Shown here: positions 7,680 through 14,559 of the stretch, piece by piece | Layout: each line of letters starts with the position of its first letter | How positions within the stretch are numbered: the stretch's first letter is position 1 | NCBI GenBank assembly: GCA_040758475.1 | Contig: JBFLVN010000021.1 | Span: 1-22,738, forward strand | Length of the DNA: 22,738 nt | DNA from: JBFLVN01 sp040758475 | GTDB taxonomy: Bacteria > JAGRBM01 | Direction: 5' to 3' | Notes under the pieces: generated by a model | Databases searched by the model: none | The model's input: only the letters and a program-made list of their open reading frames with translations | Told to the model about the DNA's origin: nothing | Program-made: the position numbers and the translations under genes

Positions 7680-8798
7680 CTATTTTTTCTCCAGCTCTTT
7701 GAGTTTCTTTAAACCGTTCTTGGCTCTTGGGTTCTTGGGGTCCAGTTTCTGGGCCCAATCGAACCGGATCTTGGCTTCCGCAGCGAGCCCTTGCTCCAGT
7801 GCGACTTCCCCTAGCCCCGCCTGGGCGTCGGCGGCGGCTTTGGGCGGTTTGAGGTTCTTCGAGAGCGCGTACTCCCACATCTCCTGGGCGGGTTTCCCCT
7901 GGTGGAGGCCGTCCCAATAAACCCGGCCGGCCCAGTAATGGATACCGGGGTGTTCCGGATGGCGCTGCGAGAGATCGATATAAACGGAAAGGGCTTCTTC
8001 GTATCGTTGGGCTCCGAAGAGTCCCTGGCCGTGGGTTCCGCCGGCGAAGAGGGAACCCGGATAGCGCTTGCGAAAACTGCTTGCGAGTTTGTCCACGTCA
8101 TCCCACCGGCGTTCCCACTTGGCGACGTAGATCAGGAAGAGTTCGCAAAGGGGCCCCATCAAGGGAGCATCTTTGACGCATCTTTCCAGCGCGGCGCGGC
8201 CTTTGGCCCGGGTGTCGGAGAAAAAAGGAAGATAGCGGGGCTTGTATTTGCCAATCGCATAATACGCGAGCCCCATTGCGCCTTTGGCGTCAGGGTCTCC
8301 GTCAGGCGCATCAACTGCGTCTTCCACATGATCTATTGCGGATATCGCACGAGAATACCCACGTAATTGCCGGTCCGTCTTGATTAACCACAATGCTTCA
8401 ATGCCTTCAGATGCCCCCAAGAGAAATTTAGCGAATAGATTGCGAGGGTTTTTCTCGAACCAAGTTTCCGCAGATTCATGTGCGCGCTCTAACACGGCAT
8501 CAATTCGGTTTGATTGGGTATAATCAGCGACTTCCACTTGTTCGATGATTTCTACGAGGGCTGATCCAAAAGGCCCAGCGGCGTCTTCGGAATGGTTCTT
8601 TGTGTAATCTTCAAAAAAACGGCGGGCTTCTTCATACTCGTGGTCGAGCAGAAGATCGCGCCCGCGCGTGAGCGCCTGAAGGTAAGGTGGCGCCGCCAGG
8701 GAAGGGGGTGGTTTGCTGTCGGAAGCTCCGGCCGTGCCGGTGAAGAAAAGAAACAGCGCCAGTCCGGTTGCAGACAAGGTGCTCTTGCCTCGGTTCAT
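7680..8798 (-). CDS. Exported TPR-repeat protein of unknown role
   Basis: A 372-residue protein with a signal peptide ('STLSATGLALFLFFTGTAGA', cleavage near residue 25). The rest is helical with degenerate tetratricopeptide repeats. Clear units are 'LLLDHEYEEARRFFEDYTKNHSED' near the N-terminus, 'GLFGAQRYEEALSVYIDLSQRHPEHPGIHYWAG' around 270-300, and a last pair ending 'AKIRFDWAQKLDPKNPRAKNGLKKLKELEKK'. TPRs mediate protein contacts. A periplasmic or outer-membrane-associated scaffold is plausible, but no specific function is recognised. It has a weak AGGA-like ribosome site before the ATG at 8798. The part encoded by about 8220-8580 is only about 48 % GC, lower than the surrounding coding sequence. 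Confidence 0.8.
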   Translation of the reverse strand: MNRGKSTLSATGLALFLFFTGTAGASDSKPPPSLAAPPYLQALTRGRDLLLDHEYEEARRFFEDYTKNHSEDAAGPFGSALVEIIEQVEVADYTQSNRIDAVLERAHESAETWFEKNPRNLFAKFLLGASEGIEALWLIKTDRQLRGYSRAISAIDHVEDAVDAPDGDPDAKGAMGLAYYAIGKYKPRYLPFFSDTRAKGRAALERCVKDAPLMGPLCELFLIYVAKWERRWDDVDKLASSFRKRYPGSLFAGGTHGQGLFGAQRYEEALSVYIDLSQRHPEHPGIHYWAGRVYWDGLHQGKPAQEMWEYALSKNLKPPKAAADAQAGLGEVALEQGLAAEAKIRFDWAQKLDPKNPRAKNGLKKLKELEKK

Positions 8799-8821
8799 TT
8801 CGTCCTGCTCGTCCCGGCTGC

Positions 8822-8849
8822 CCCCGCAGAATGGCTTTGCCCTGCGGGG
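8822..8849. other. Inverted repeat in the leader of the TPR gene
   Basis: CCCCGCAG (8822-8829) and CTGCGGGG (8842-8849) form a perfect 8-bp stem with a 12-base loop. It lies 23 bases upstream of the TPR start, between that gene and the ferredoxin terminator. No U-tract follows on either strand, so it is not a typical terminator. It may be an mRNA leader hairpin or a protein-binding site; the function is unknown. Confidence 0.35.
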
Positions 8850-8907
8850 ATTTCAAGCCGTTTCTTTAAAACGCCCCATTAAAGTCCATTCATGGGAAAG
8901 GCGGTAT

Positions 8908-8941
8908 AAAAAAAACGCCATCCCCGAAGGGGATGGCGTTT
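8908..8941 (-). terminator. Rho-independent terminator after fdxA
   Basis: On the minus strand a 13-bp perfect stem (AAACGCCATCCCC / GGGGATGGCGTTT with loop TTC) is followed directly by eight T residues. It starts 19 bases after the ferredoxin stop codon. It closes the bolA-glutaredoxin-ferredoxin transcription unit and separates it from the TPR gene on the same strand. Confidence 0.93.
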
Positions 8942-8959
8942 GCAAGCAGGTTTCGAAGG

Positions 8960-9295
8960 TCAAGGATAAGTCGGAAGCTTCCCATCGGCTTCGAGCTTTT
9001 GCATTTCGTCGATGGGCTTGGCCGAGGGGAGGGGGTCGATCTTCTCGGAAGTCGAGGGGTAGTTGGCGCACTCTTTCGCGTTGATGTCGGTGAAGTGTTT
9101 CCACTTCTCGGGCACGTCGTCCGCGGAGTAGATGGCGTGGACCGGGCAGGCCGGGACGCAGGCGTCGCAGTCGATGCAGGTATCCGGGTTGATGTAGACC
9201 ATCCGGGGGCCGATGTGGAACGCCTCCACGGGGCAGACTTCCACGCAGTCCGTATAACGGCAGTCCACGCAGTAGTGGGTGACGACGTAAGCCAT
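8960..9295 (-). CDS. fdxA: 7Fe ferredoxin ([3Fe-4S][4Fe-4S], FdxA/FdI type)
   Basis: A 111-residue soluble electron carrier closely resembling Azotobacter ferredoxin I. The N-terminal cysteines C9-x2-C12-x4-C17-x3-C21-P and the second set C40-x2-C43-x2-C46-x3-C50-P are at the positions expected for this family. By analogy with FdI, C9, C17 and C50 would hold the 3Fe cluster, and C21, C40, C43 and C46 the 4Fe cluster. The free cysteine that follows in FdI is Ala25 here. The C-terminal extension with 'KIDPLPSAKPIDEM' is the family's usual tail. Its redox partner is unknown. It is the last gene of a bolA-grx-fdxA unit, 61 bases after the glutaredoxin stop, with a strong terminator downstream. 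Confidence 0.95.
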   Translation of the reverse strand: MAYVVTHYCVDCRYTDCVEVCPVEAFHIGPRMVYINPDTCIDCDACVPACPVHAIYSADDVPEKWKHFTDINAKECANYPSTSEKIDPLPSAKPIDEMQKLEADGKLPTYP

Positions 9296-9312
9296 GGGTT
9301 TGGTTTCTCCCC

Positions 9313-9334
9313 GCCTCCCCGCTCGGGGGGGAGG
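9313..9334 (-). other. GC-rich hairpin between the glutaredoxin and ferredoxin genes
   Basis: On the minus strand GCCTCCCC (9334-9327) pairs with GGGGAGGC (9320-9313) around a six-base loop. The next bases, GGGGAG, form the likely ferredoxin Shine-Dalgarno sequence, 11 bases before the ATG. No U-tract follows, so it is not a good terminator. It could protect the 3' mRNA segment or influence ferredoxin translation; this is inference. Confidence 0.45.
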
Positions 9335-9356
9335 CCGCGGCAGCTACTTAGCCCTT

Positions 9357-9674
9357 CTAGGCGGCTCCCGCAAGTTTTTTGAGCTCTCCCCGGTCGTGCA
9401 ATTCCATGAGGATATCGCTGCCGCCGATGAATTTCCCGTCGATGTAAATCTGGGGGATCGTGGGCCAGTTCGAGTACTCCTTGATCGCGCTCCGGAGTTC
9501 CTCATCCTCCAGGATGTTGGCGTGCCCGTAGGGGATGCCGAGGGTATTGAGGATCGAGCAGGCCCTGGCCGAAAAGCCGCAGGCCGGGAACTGGGGATTC
9601 CCTTTCATGTAAATGAATATCTTATTGGTCGTGACGTCTTTCTTGATGCGATCGAGGACTTCTTGCCTTGCCAT
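9357..9674 (-). CDS. grxD: Monothiol CGFS glutaredoxin (Grx4/GrxD type)
   Basis: A 105-residue monothiol glutaredoxin that binds a glutathione-coordinated [2Fe-2S] cluster and passes it on, usually with a BolA partner. The active-site motif is C32-G-F-S35 in 'MKGNPQFPACGFS', with 'WPTIPQIYIDGKFIGGSD' as the conserved cis-Pro/GSH-binding segment. The frame extends 20 codons upstream, but that part overlaps bolA and looks unlike the family. The ATG at 9674 has AAGGAG eight bases upstream and gives the standard N-terminus 'MARQEVLDRIKKDV'. It lies 20 bases after the bolA stop. The bolA-grxD pairing is a well-known functional one. Confidence 0.95.
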   Translation of the reverse strand: MARQEVLDRIKKDVTTNKIFIYMKGNPQFPACGFSARACSILNTLGIPYGHANILEDEELRSAIKEYSNWPTIPQIYIDGKFIGGSDILMELHDRGELKKLAGAA

Positions 9675-9682
9675 GCTCGTAA

Positions 9683-9688
9683 CTCCTT
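9683..9688 (-). promoter_or_regulatory. Ribosome binding site that fixes the glutaredoxin start
   Basis: AAGGAG on the minus strand, eight bases before the ATG at 9674. It decides that start over the in-frame upstream ATG at 9734. Confidence 0.8.
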
Positions 9689-9694
9689 GGTTTT

Positions 9695-9967
9695 TTAGCG
9701 CATCGGGGATGCGATCCCCGTCCGGCGTTTCCATTCTTCGGGCGTAAACGTTTTGAAGGTAAAGGCATGCAATTCGTTCGAAGCGATCTCTTCCTGGAAC
9801 AACCCCATGACGAGACGGTGGGCCTCGACCAGGGAGAGCTTTTCGAACCGTGGAGAAACGATAAAGGCTTGAACGTGGTCGGTCGTGCCTTCAAGGCCTT
9901 CGACCTTCGCGCTCGTTCCGTCCCCCAGGTTCTTCTCGATCCGTTCCTTGATCTCGGTGATCGTCAT
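9695..9967 (-). CDS. bolA: BolA/IbaG-family protein
   Basis: A 90-residue small alpha-beta protein of the BolA family, which forms [2Fe-2S]-bridged heterodimers with CGFS glutaredoxins. Landmarks are 'IKERIEKNL' at the N-terminus, 'TDHVQAFIVSPRFEKLSLVEAHRLV' (about 29-53) and 'ELHAFTFKTFTPEEW' at the end, where His67 is the invariant cluster-binding His. The family name is clear; BolA versus IbaG cannot be separated firmly by eye. It is first of a bolA-grxD-fdxA unit and starts 62 bases after the sugar reductase stop. It could be read from its own promoter or by read-through from the sugar genes. No terminator lies in between. Confidence 0.92.
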   Translation of the reverse strand: MTITEIKERIEKNLGDGTSAKVEGLEGTTDHVQAFIVSPRFEKLSLVEAHRLVMGLFQEEIASNELHAFTFKTFTPEEWKRRTGIASPMR

Positions 9968-10029
9968 TGCCGGGCCTTATCCTTAATCCGAATTGGTTTC
10001 GTAGGCGAAGAGGCTGCCCTGCGGGTTCA

Positions 10030-10965
10030 TCAGGCTTTTTCGAAGCATTCCCTGTAGAGGGCTTCGATGGCCGGCTTGAGGGGCCGCTTCGCCCGGAACC
10101 CGGTTTCCCGTTCTAATTTGGAAGCGTCTCCGACGACGCGAAGGGGATCGATCTTTCGGAGCAGCGCCGGATCGGTTTCGACTTTTATTTCCGATCCCGA
10201 AAGGGCTAAAAGCTGATTTAGCACTTCCCGGATCGGCGTGCCCGTACCGGTGCTAAGATTATAGATTTCACCGGACTTGCCCCGGTCCAGTGCCGCCAGG
10301 ATTCCGTCCAGGGCGTCTTCGACCGTGATGAAATCGCGTACCGAGTCCACGTTCCCGGTACGGAGGGGGCCCGGTTCCTTTTTCTTCGCGATGGCGCAGA
10401 CGCGGTTAGCGAGGGCGGAGCAGACGGAAGAGAGCGGCTGGCCGGGGCCGAGCAGGTTGAAGAGCCGCACGGCGATGGTTTCGAGGCCGAAAGCCCGCGA
10501 GTAAAGAAGAGCCGCTTCTTCCGCGGCCAGTTTGGAGGCGGCGTAGGGGCTCGCGGGGCGGCAACGGCTCTTTTCCGTGAGCAGTCCCGTTTCATCTTCG
10601 GGCGGCCCGTAGACGTGGGCCGTGCTGAGAAAAAGGAACCGGCAGGGATTTCCCGTCTCCCGGATCGCTTCGAGCAGATGGAGCGTGCCCGTCACGTTTA
10701 CCCGGTAAGTCTCCAGGGGTTGGGAGTAGGACCGTTGAACATCGACGTAAGCCGCCAGATGCAGGACTTGATCCGGCCGGACTTGTTGAATGGCGTTTTG
10801 AACGGATTCCGCGTTCGTCACATCCATTTCGACGGCCAGCGGGGCCTTGGCGCTGGCGGGTAGGCGGTGGACGCTCAGCCAGATTTGATCGTTCGTGCGA
10901 GCGCCCAGGCGGGCGGAGAGCCGCCGCCCCAGATTTCCTTCCGATCCGGTGACGAGGATTTTCAC
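10030..10965 (-). CDS. NAD(P)-dependent sugar epimerase/reductase (GDP-4-keto-6-deoxymannose reductase or ColC-like)
   Basis: A 311-residue extended SDR enzyme. TGSEGNLG (residues 6-13) is the dinucleotide-binding glycine motif. The catalytic set is S114/T115 in 'FLSTAHVYG' with Y141-x3-K145 ('YAASK'). 'RDFITVEDALDGI' (about 213) is the segment typical of GDP-6-deoxy-4-keto-mannose reductases (Rmd) and relatives. It overlaps gmd by four bases (ATGA), so the two are translationally coupled. It probably reduces a 4-keto intermediate made from GDP-mannose. Two readings are open: Rmd making GDP-D-rhamnose, or a ColC-like reductase acting after 3-deoxygenation, because a His-type dehydratase is in the same cluster. 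The choice needs a family tree. Confidence 0.82.
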   Translation of the reverse strand: MKILVTGSEGNLGRRLSARLGARTNDQIWLSVHRLPASAKAPLAVEMDVTNAESVQNAIQQVRPDQVLHLAAYVDVQRSYSQPLETYRVNVTGTLHLLEAIRETGNPCRFLFLSTAHVYGPPEDETGLLTEKSRCRPASPYAASKLAAEEAALLYSRAFGLETIAVRLFNLLGPGQPLSSVCSALANRVCAIAKKKEPGPLRTGNVDSVRDFITVEDALDGILAALDRGKSGEIYNLSTGTGTPIREVLNQLLALSGSEIKVETDPALLRKIDPLRVVGDASKLERETGFRAKRPLKPAIEALYRECFEKA

Positions 10966-11930
10966 GCGCGGCGCAGGCGTTCCAGATCAGCGTCCACCAT
11001 TTCCTGCACGAGTTCCTTGAAATGGACGCGAGGCGACCATCCGAGTTTCTTTTTGGCTTTCGAAGCATCGCCGATGAGGATGTCGACTTCCGCCGGACGG
11101 AAGAGGGCGGGGTCCACCACGACGTGTTTTTCCCAATCCAGTCCCACGTGGCTGAAGGCGATCTGGGCCATATCCCGGACCGTGTGGGTTTCGCCGGTGG
11201 CGATGACGAAATCCTCGGGTTCGGAGGCCTGGAGCATCTTGTGCATGGCTTGGACGTAGTCTTTGGCATGGCCCCAGTCGCGCTTGGCGTCCAGGTTTCC
11301 GAGCCGAAGTTCTTTGGCTTTTCCCAGTTTGATCCGGGCGACGCCGTCCGTGATTTTGCGGCTCACGAACCGAAGGCCCCGCCGGGGGGATTCGTGATTG
11401 AAGAGGATTCCCGAACAAGCGAAGAGGCCGTAACTCTCCCGGTAATTCACGGTGATCCAATGGGCGTAGACCTTGGAAACGCCGTAGGGGCTCCGGGGAT
11501 AGAAGGGCGTCGTCTCTTTCTGGGGGATTTCCTGGACCTTTCCGAACATTTCGGAGCTGGAGGCTTGGTAGAAACGGATTTTGGGGTTCACTTGCCGGAT
11601 CGCTTCCAGAACGCGGGTCGTCCCAAGGGCCGTGAGTTCTCCCGTCGTGACGGGTTCCGCCCAACTTTGGGGGACGAAACTCATGGCCCCCAGGTGATAA
11701 ATCTCCTCCGGCTGGGCTTTTTCGATGGCCCGGAACAAGGACATCTGGTCCACGAGGTCGGCCGTGTGGATCGTTAAGCGATCGGCAAGGTGAGTGATGT
11801 TTTGCAGATTGGGGTTGCTCTGGTGCCGCATGAGGCCGTGGACTTCGTAGCCCAATTCCAGGAGGAGGTCGGCCAGATACGAGCCGTCCTGTCCCGTGAC
11901 CCCGGTGATGAGAGCTTTTTTCTTGGCCAT
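10962..11930 (-). CDS. gmd: GDP-mannose 4,6-dehydratase
   Basis: A 322-residue extended SDR enzyme that converts GDP-D-mannose to GDP-4-keto-6-deoxy-D-mannose, the branch point for fucose, D-rhamnose, perosamine and colitose. TGVTGQDGSYLA (residues 9-20) is the diagnostic NADP-binding N-terminus. 'YQASSSEMFG' gives the Ser/Glu of the active site (S126, E127) and Y149-x3-K153 the Tyr/Lys pair. 'FNHESPRRGLRFVSRKI' and 'GNLDAKRDWGHAKDYV' are GMD hallmarks. Its length is slightly short of the usual 340-370. An AAGGAAAG ribosome site lies just before the ATG. It begins 51 bases after the glycosyltransferase stop and overlaps the reductase by four bases. Confidence 0.96.
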   Translation of the reverse strand: MAKKKALITGVTGQDGSYLADLLLELGYEVHGLMRHQSNPNLQNITHLADRLTIHTADLVDQMSLFRAIEKAQPEEIYHLGAMSFVPQSWAEPVTTGELTALGTTRVLEAIRQVNPKIRFYQASSSEMFGKVQEIPQKETTPFYPRSPYGVSKVYAHWITVNYRESYGLFACSGILFNHESPRRGLRFVSRKITDGVARIKLGKAKELRLGNLDAKRDWGHAKDYVQAMHKMLQASEPEDFVIATGETHTVRDMAQIAFSHVGLDWEKHVVVDPALFRPAEVDILIGDASKAKKKLGWSPRVHFKELVQEMVDADLERLRRA

Positions 11931-11981
11931 GAATCTTTCCTTGCAAATTCCCTGCGGTAAGCCGTCCGCGGAATTAATGAT

Positions 11982-12698
11982 CTACTGCTTCCGTAGTCTT
12001 CTTAGTTCAAAGACACTTCGCAAGGCCTCGAAGATTTCGCGCCGGGAGAGGTTCGACACCCCCCGGATGCGGTTGACGAAGTTCGTGGGAACTTCCGTCA
12101 CAGAAAAACCCTTGAGGTAAAGTTGAAGAAGGATGGCCGACAGGGTGATGAAACCCTTGGGCTGGATCGATTTCCGGTCCAACGCCTCGATGGCCTTGCG
12201 GCTGTAGACGCGAAAGCCATTCGTGTAATCCCGCACGGGAACCCCCAACATGAAACGGGCGAAGCGGTTGGCCAGGTAACTGAATATCCGCCGCCGCAGT
12301 GGCCAGTTTGAAATCGAACTGCCGGGGATGTAGCGGGAGCCGATCACGAGATCGTATTTCCCCGTTTGCTCGAAAAGGCGGGATATCTCGGTGGGGTTGT
12401 GGGAGAAATCCGAATCCATTTCGACGAAATGGGTAAAAGAGGCGTTCTGGAGGCCACTTGCGAATCCATCCAGCACGGCGCCGCCCCGGCCATCCTTTTT
12501 GCTTCGGACGATAATGTCCAAAGGGAGGGCGCGCGCGGCTTCCCGCACTTTGTCCGCCGTTCCGTCGGGGGAGGAATCATCCACCACGAGGACGCGGCCG
12601 ACCCCTGGGACTTCGCTTACGGCCTTGCAGAGTGAGGCGATGTTCTCCGCCTCGTTGTAGGTGGGGATCACCACGAGGGCGTTGATCGGGGAGCTCAT
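11982..12698 (-). CDS. Family 2 glycosyltransferase, dolichol/polyprenol-phosphate mannosyltransferase (DPM1) type
   Basis: A 238-residue GT-A glycosyltransferase. 'VVIPTYNEAENI' opens the nucleotide-sugar fold, D40-D41-S-S-P-D-G-T is the DPM1-like motif, 'MDSDFSHNP' with D95/D97 is the metal site, and 'VIGSRYIPGSS' follows. There is no C-terminal membrane segment, so it is the short soluble or peripheral type. The frame is open further upstream to 13064, but that part is a shadow of the neighbouring gene. The ATG at 12698 overlaps the preceding stop as ATGA and gives a normal N-terminus. In this family the enzymes transfer mannose or a related sugar from GDP or UDP to polyprenyl phosphate. 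Here it may handle the cluster's sugar, which is inference. Confidence 0.88.
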   Translation of the reverse strand: MSSPINALVVIPTYNEAENIASLCKAVSEVPGVGRVLVVDDSSPDGTADKVREAARALPLDIIVRSKKDGRGGAVLDGFASGLQNASFTHFVEMDSDFSHNPTEISRLFEQTGKYDLVIGSRYIPGSSISNWPLRRRIFSYLANRFARFMLGVPVRDYTNGFRVYSRKAIEALDRKSIQPKGFITLSAILLQLYLKGFSVTEVPTNFVNRIRGVSNLSRREIFEALRSVFELRRLRKQ

Positions 12699-13999
12699 GC
12701 GCCGGGACTCCCGTGGCGCGAGAGGAATTCTTCGAGGGTCTTGGCGACGCGCTCGCAATCTTCGGGAGAGAGAATTCCGTGATTCCCGAAGAAGAGGCCG
12801 CGTTCCATGATCGCTTGGGAATTGGGGAGATCGCCAGCGACCCGGTGCTGGACGTGCTTGAAGGCGGGCTGGCGCGCCAGATTCCCCGCCACGACGGGCC
12901 GCGTTTCGATTCCTTTCGATTCCAGGAATTCGGAGAGCTGCTTGCGCGTAAACGGTGCCTTCGGCTCGACAAGGAGGGGGAAGGCGAACCACGTGTGCCT
13001 CGTGCCCCGCTCGGGCCGGGTCGTCCGGAGCCACTTCTTCCAGGGGGCGAGGCGCGAGAGCCACACCTCGGCGTTGCGGCGGCGCACGTCGTTGAAGGGA
13101 TCGAGCCGCGGAAGCTGATGAAGCCCGAAGGCCCCCTGGATGTCCGTGGGCCGCAGGTTGAATCCCAGGTTCACGAACAGGAAGCGCGGGTCGATTTCCG
13201 GGTTCTTTCCGGCAAGGTCTTTCTTCCCCTTGGCGTCCCGTATCCAGCCGTGGGCCCGCAGGATGCGGACAAGTTCCGCCTTGGCGGGGTCGCTCGTAAC
13301 GACCATTCCCCCTTCGATGGTGGTGATGTGGTGGGAGAAATAGAAGCTATACGTTCCGAAATCCCCGAACGTCCCGACGACTTTCCCGTCCTGTTCAGTC
13401 CCGAGGGCCTCGCAGGTATCTTCGATCACGAAGAGCCCCTTTTTCTTGGCGATCTCCTTGACCGCTTGCATGTCGCAGGCGTTTCCAAGGAGATGGACGG
13501 GCATAACGGCCTTCGTCTTGGGGGAGAGGGCCTTTTCGATGGAAGCGGCGTCCAGGCAGAGGGTTTCGAGGGATACATCCGCCAGGACCGGGACCGCGCC
13601 CACTTGCACGATGGGCCAGACGGACGTGGACCAGGTAACGGCGGGGACGATCACTTCGTCGCCGGGTTTTAGGGGCCCTTCAAAGGCCGGGTTCGCAAGG
13701 GCCGCCAGAGCGAGGAGATTGGCCGAGGAGCCCGAATTGACCATCACCGCTTCGGCGGCGCCCACTCTCTTGGCAAAGCGCCTTTCGAATTCGAAAACCT
13801 TCTCCCCCATCGTGACAAAAGTACTAAGGAGGGAATCGATGGACTCGTTGACCTCTTCCGGGCCGTAAGCCGGAGCGACGAGAGGGAGGCGCCCCGCCGG
13901 AGGAGCGGAAAGGCCCAGGGAAAAATATTCGGCCACGAGCCGGTGGATTTCTTTTCGGATCTCTTCAGGCGATCGGGGCATTTGGAGACCGCTTTCCAC
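12695..13999 (-). CDS. DegT/RfbH-family PLP/PMP sugar 3-dehydratase with His in place of the catalytic Lys (ColD-like)
   Basis: A 434-residue fold-type I PLP enzyme of the sugar aminotransferase family. 'NSGSSANLLAL' (88-98) and 'IEDTCEALG' (192-200) form the cofactor site. Where aminotransferases have the PLP-binding Lys (in 'xxKTITTGEGG') this protein has 'SHHITTIEGG', with His223-His224. The same His replacement defines RfbH (E1) and ColD, which remove the 3-hydroxyl instead of transaminating. RfbH also needs a Cys-bound [2Fe-2S] cluster. Here the region after residue 200 has no Cys until near the C-terminus, which fits ColD better. 'AGNLARQPAFKHVQHRV' is shared with RfbH. Start: GTG at 13999, or ATG at 13981. 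With gmd nearby, GDP-4-keto-6-deoxymannose is the likely substrate (inference). It overlaps the glycosyltransferase as ATGA. Confidence 0.85.
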   Translation of the reverse strand: MESGLQMPRSPEEIRKEIHRLVAEYFSLGLSAPPAGRLPLVAPAYGPEEVNESIDSLLSTFVTMGEKVFEFERRFAKRVGAAEAVMVNSGSSANLLALAALANPAFEGPLKPGDEVIVPAVTWSTSVWPIVQVGAVPVLADVSLETLCLDAASIEKALSPKTKAVMPVHLLGNACDMQAVKEIAKKKGLFVIEDTCEALGTEQDGKVVGTFGDFGTYSFYFSHHITTIEGGMVVTSDPAKAELVRILRAHGWIRDAKGKKDLAGKNPEIDPRFLFVNLGFNLRPTDIQGAFGLHQLPRLDPFNDVRRRNAEVWLSRLAPWKKWLRTTRPERGTRHTWFAFPLLVEPKAPFTRKQLSEFLESKGIETRPVVAGNLARQPAFKHVQHRVAGDLPNSQAIMERGLFFGNHGILSPEDCERVAKTLEEFLSRHGSPGA

Positions 14000-14012
14000 C
14001 GTTACCCAATAT

Positions 14013-14035
14013 GGAAAACGGCCCTTTGGGCCGTT
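14013..14035 (-). terminator. Intrinsic terminator after tRNA-His
   Basis: On the minus strand AACGGCCC-AAA-GGGCCGTT is a perfect 8-bp stem with a three-base loop that runs into TTTTCC. It lies 13 bases past the tRNA 3' end and just before the DegT-family gene. The T-run is short, so some read-through into the sugar genes is possible. Confidence 0.75.
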
Positions 14036-14048
14036 CCTGGATGCAAGT

Positions 14049-14125
14049 TGGGGCGAGCGACGGGGATCGAACCCGCGACATCCAGAGCCACAGTCTGGCG
14101 CTCTACCGGCTGAGCTACGCTCGCC
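14049..14125 (-). tRNA. tRNA-His (anticodon GTG)
   Basis: The minus strand folds as a full cloverleaf: acceptor GCGAGCG/CGCTCGC, D-arm GCTC...GAGC, anticodon stem CCAGA/TCTGG with loop CTGTGGC (anticodon GTG), and T-arm GCGGG-TTCGATC-CCCGT (one mismatch or wobble). The hallmarks of tRNA-His are present: an extra G at -1 (complement of 14125) opposite discriminator C73. The 3' CCA is encoded (14051-14049). It stands alone, with its own terminator. Confidence 0.97.
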
Positions 14126-14526
14126 ACTGGAGACGACGTTCTATCTGGCGGCCTATCCCACTGGAACCACGAAGGGGGGCCTGCTGGGGAAAACCCGAAC
14201 CACGTGTGGCTTAAGATGCCGGTTCGATCTCCCGCCAAGGGCTGCCCGGCCGCGCGGGCTGGTTCATAGCGTGAAAGGGCCCGTTTCTTCAACCCCTCTT
14301 CCTTTTGCCCTCCAGGCCGGTCTGGACGGGTATTTGGGAGGATTCGCCCTTCCGCCAGCAGCGGAGAGCGATCCTTGCCCAGGCACTCGCGTGAAAGGGG
14401 GTGTGTGTACCGGAAGGTGTGAGGCCGTTTCAACACCGGCAAAATTCCGAAGATTGACGATTCAATGGATCAAATTTCTGATGATCTGTAAATGCGAAAA
14501 TGAAGAAGTGCTCAAAAACGTGATGG

Positions 14527-14545
14527 CGTTCTCACGCTGAGAACG
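14527..14545. promoter_or_regulatory. Perfect 8-3-8 inverted repeat, candidate operator
   Basis: CGTTCTCA-CGC-TGAGAACG, 104 bases upstream of the giant gene's ATG. The symmetric arms and short spacer suit a dimeric regulator. No U-tract follows, so it is not a typical terminator. The regulator is not known. Confidence 0.45.
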
Positions 14546-14559
14546 AGCGGTGTCTTAAA

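Noticed and set aside
12699..13064. Upstream extension of the glycosyltransferase frame
   Set aside because: It overlaps the dehydratase gene, is Arg/Pro-rich and unlike the family. The ATG at 12698 with the ATGA overlap gives the normal N-terminus.
12695..13999. Perosamine-type aminotransferase
   Set aside because: The PLP-binding Lys of aminotransferases is replaced by His, so transamination of the usual kind is unlikely.
14011..14214. Small plus-strand frame giving 'GASDGDRTRDIQSHSLALYRLSYAR'
   Set aside because: This is the well-known spurious translation of the reverse strand of a tRNA gene, here tRNA-His.
14210..14240. T-loop-like GGTTCGATC suggesting a second tRNA
   Set aside because: The flanking bases do not pair as a T-stem, and no acceptor, D or anticodon arm can be built on either strand.
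14271..14540. 89-codon frame in the non-coding region before the giant gene
   Set aside because: No ribosome site, no family resemblance, mixed composition, and it runs into the inverted repeat.
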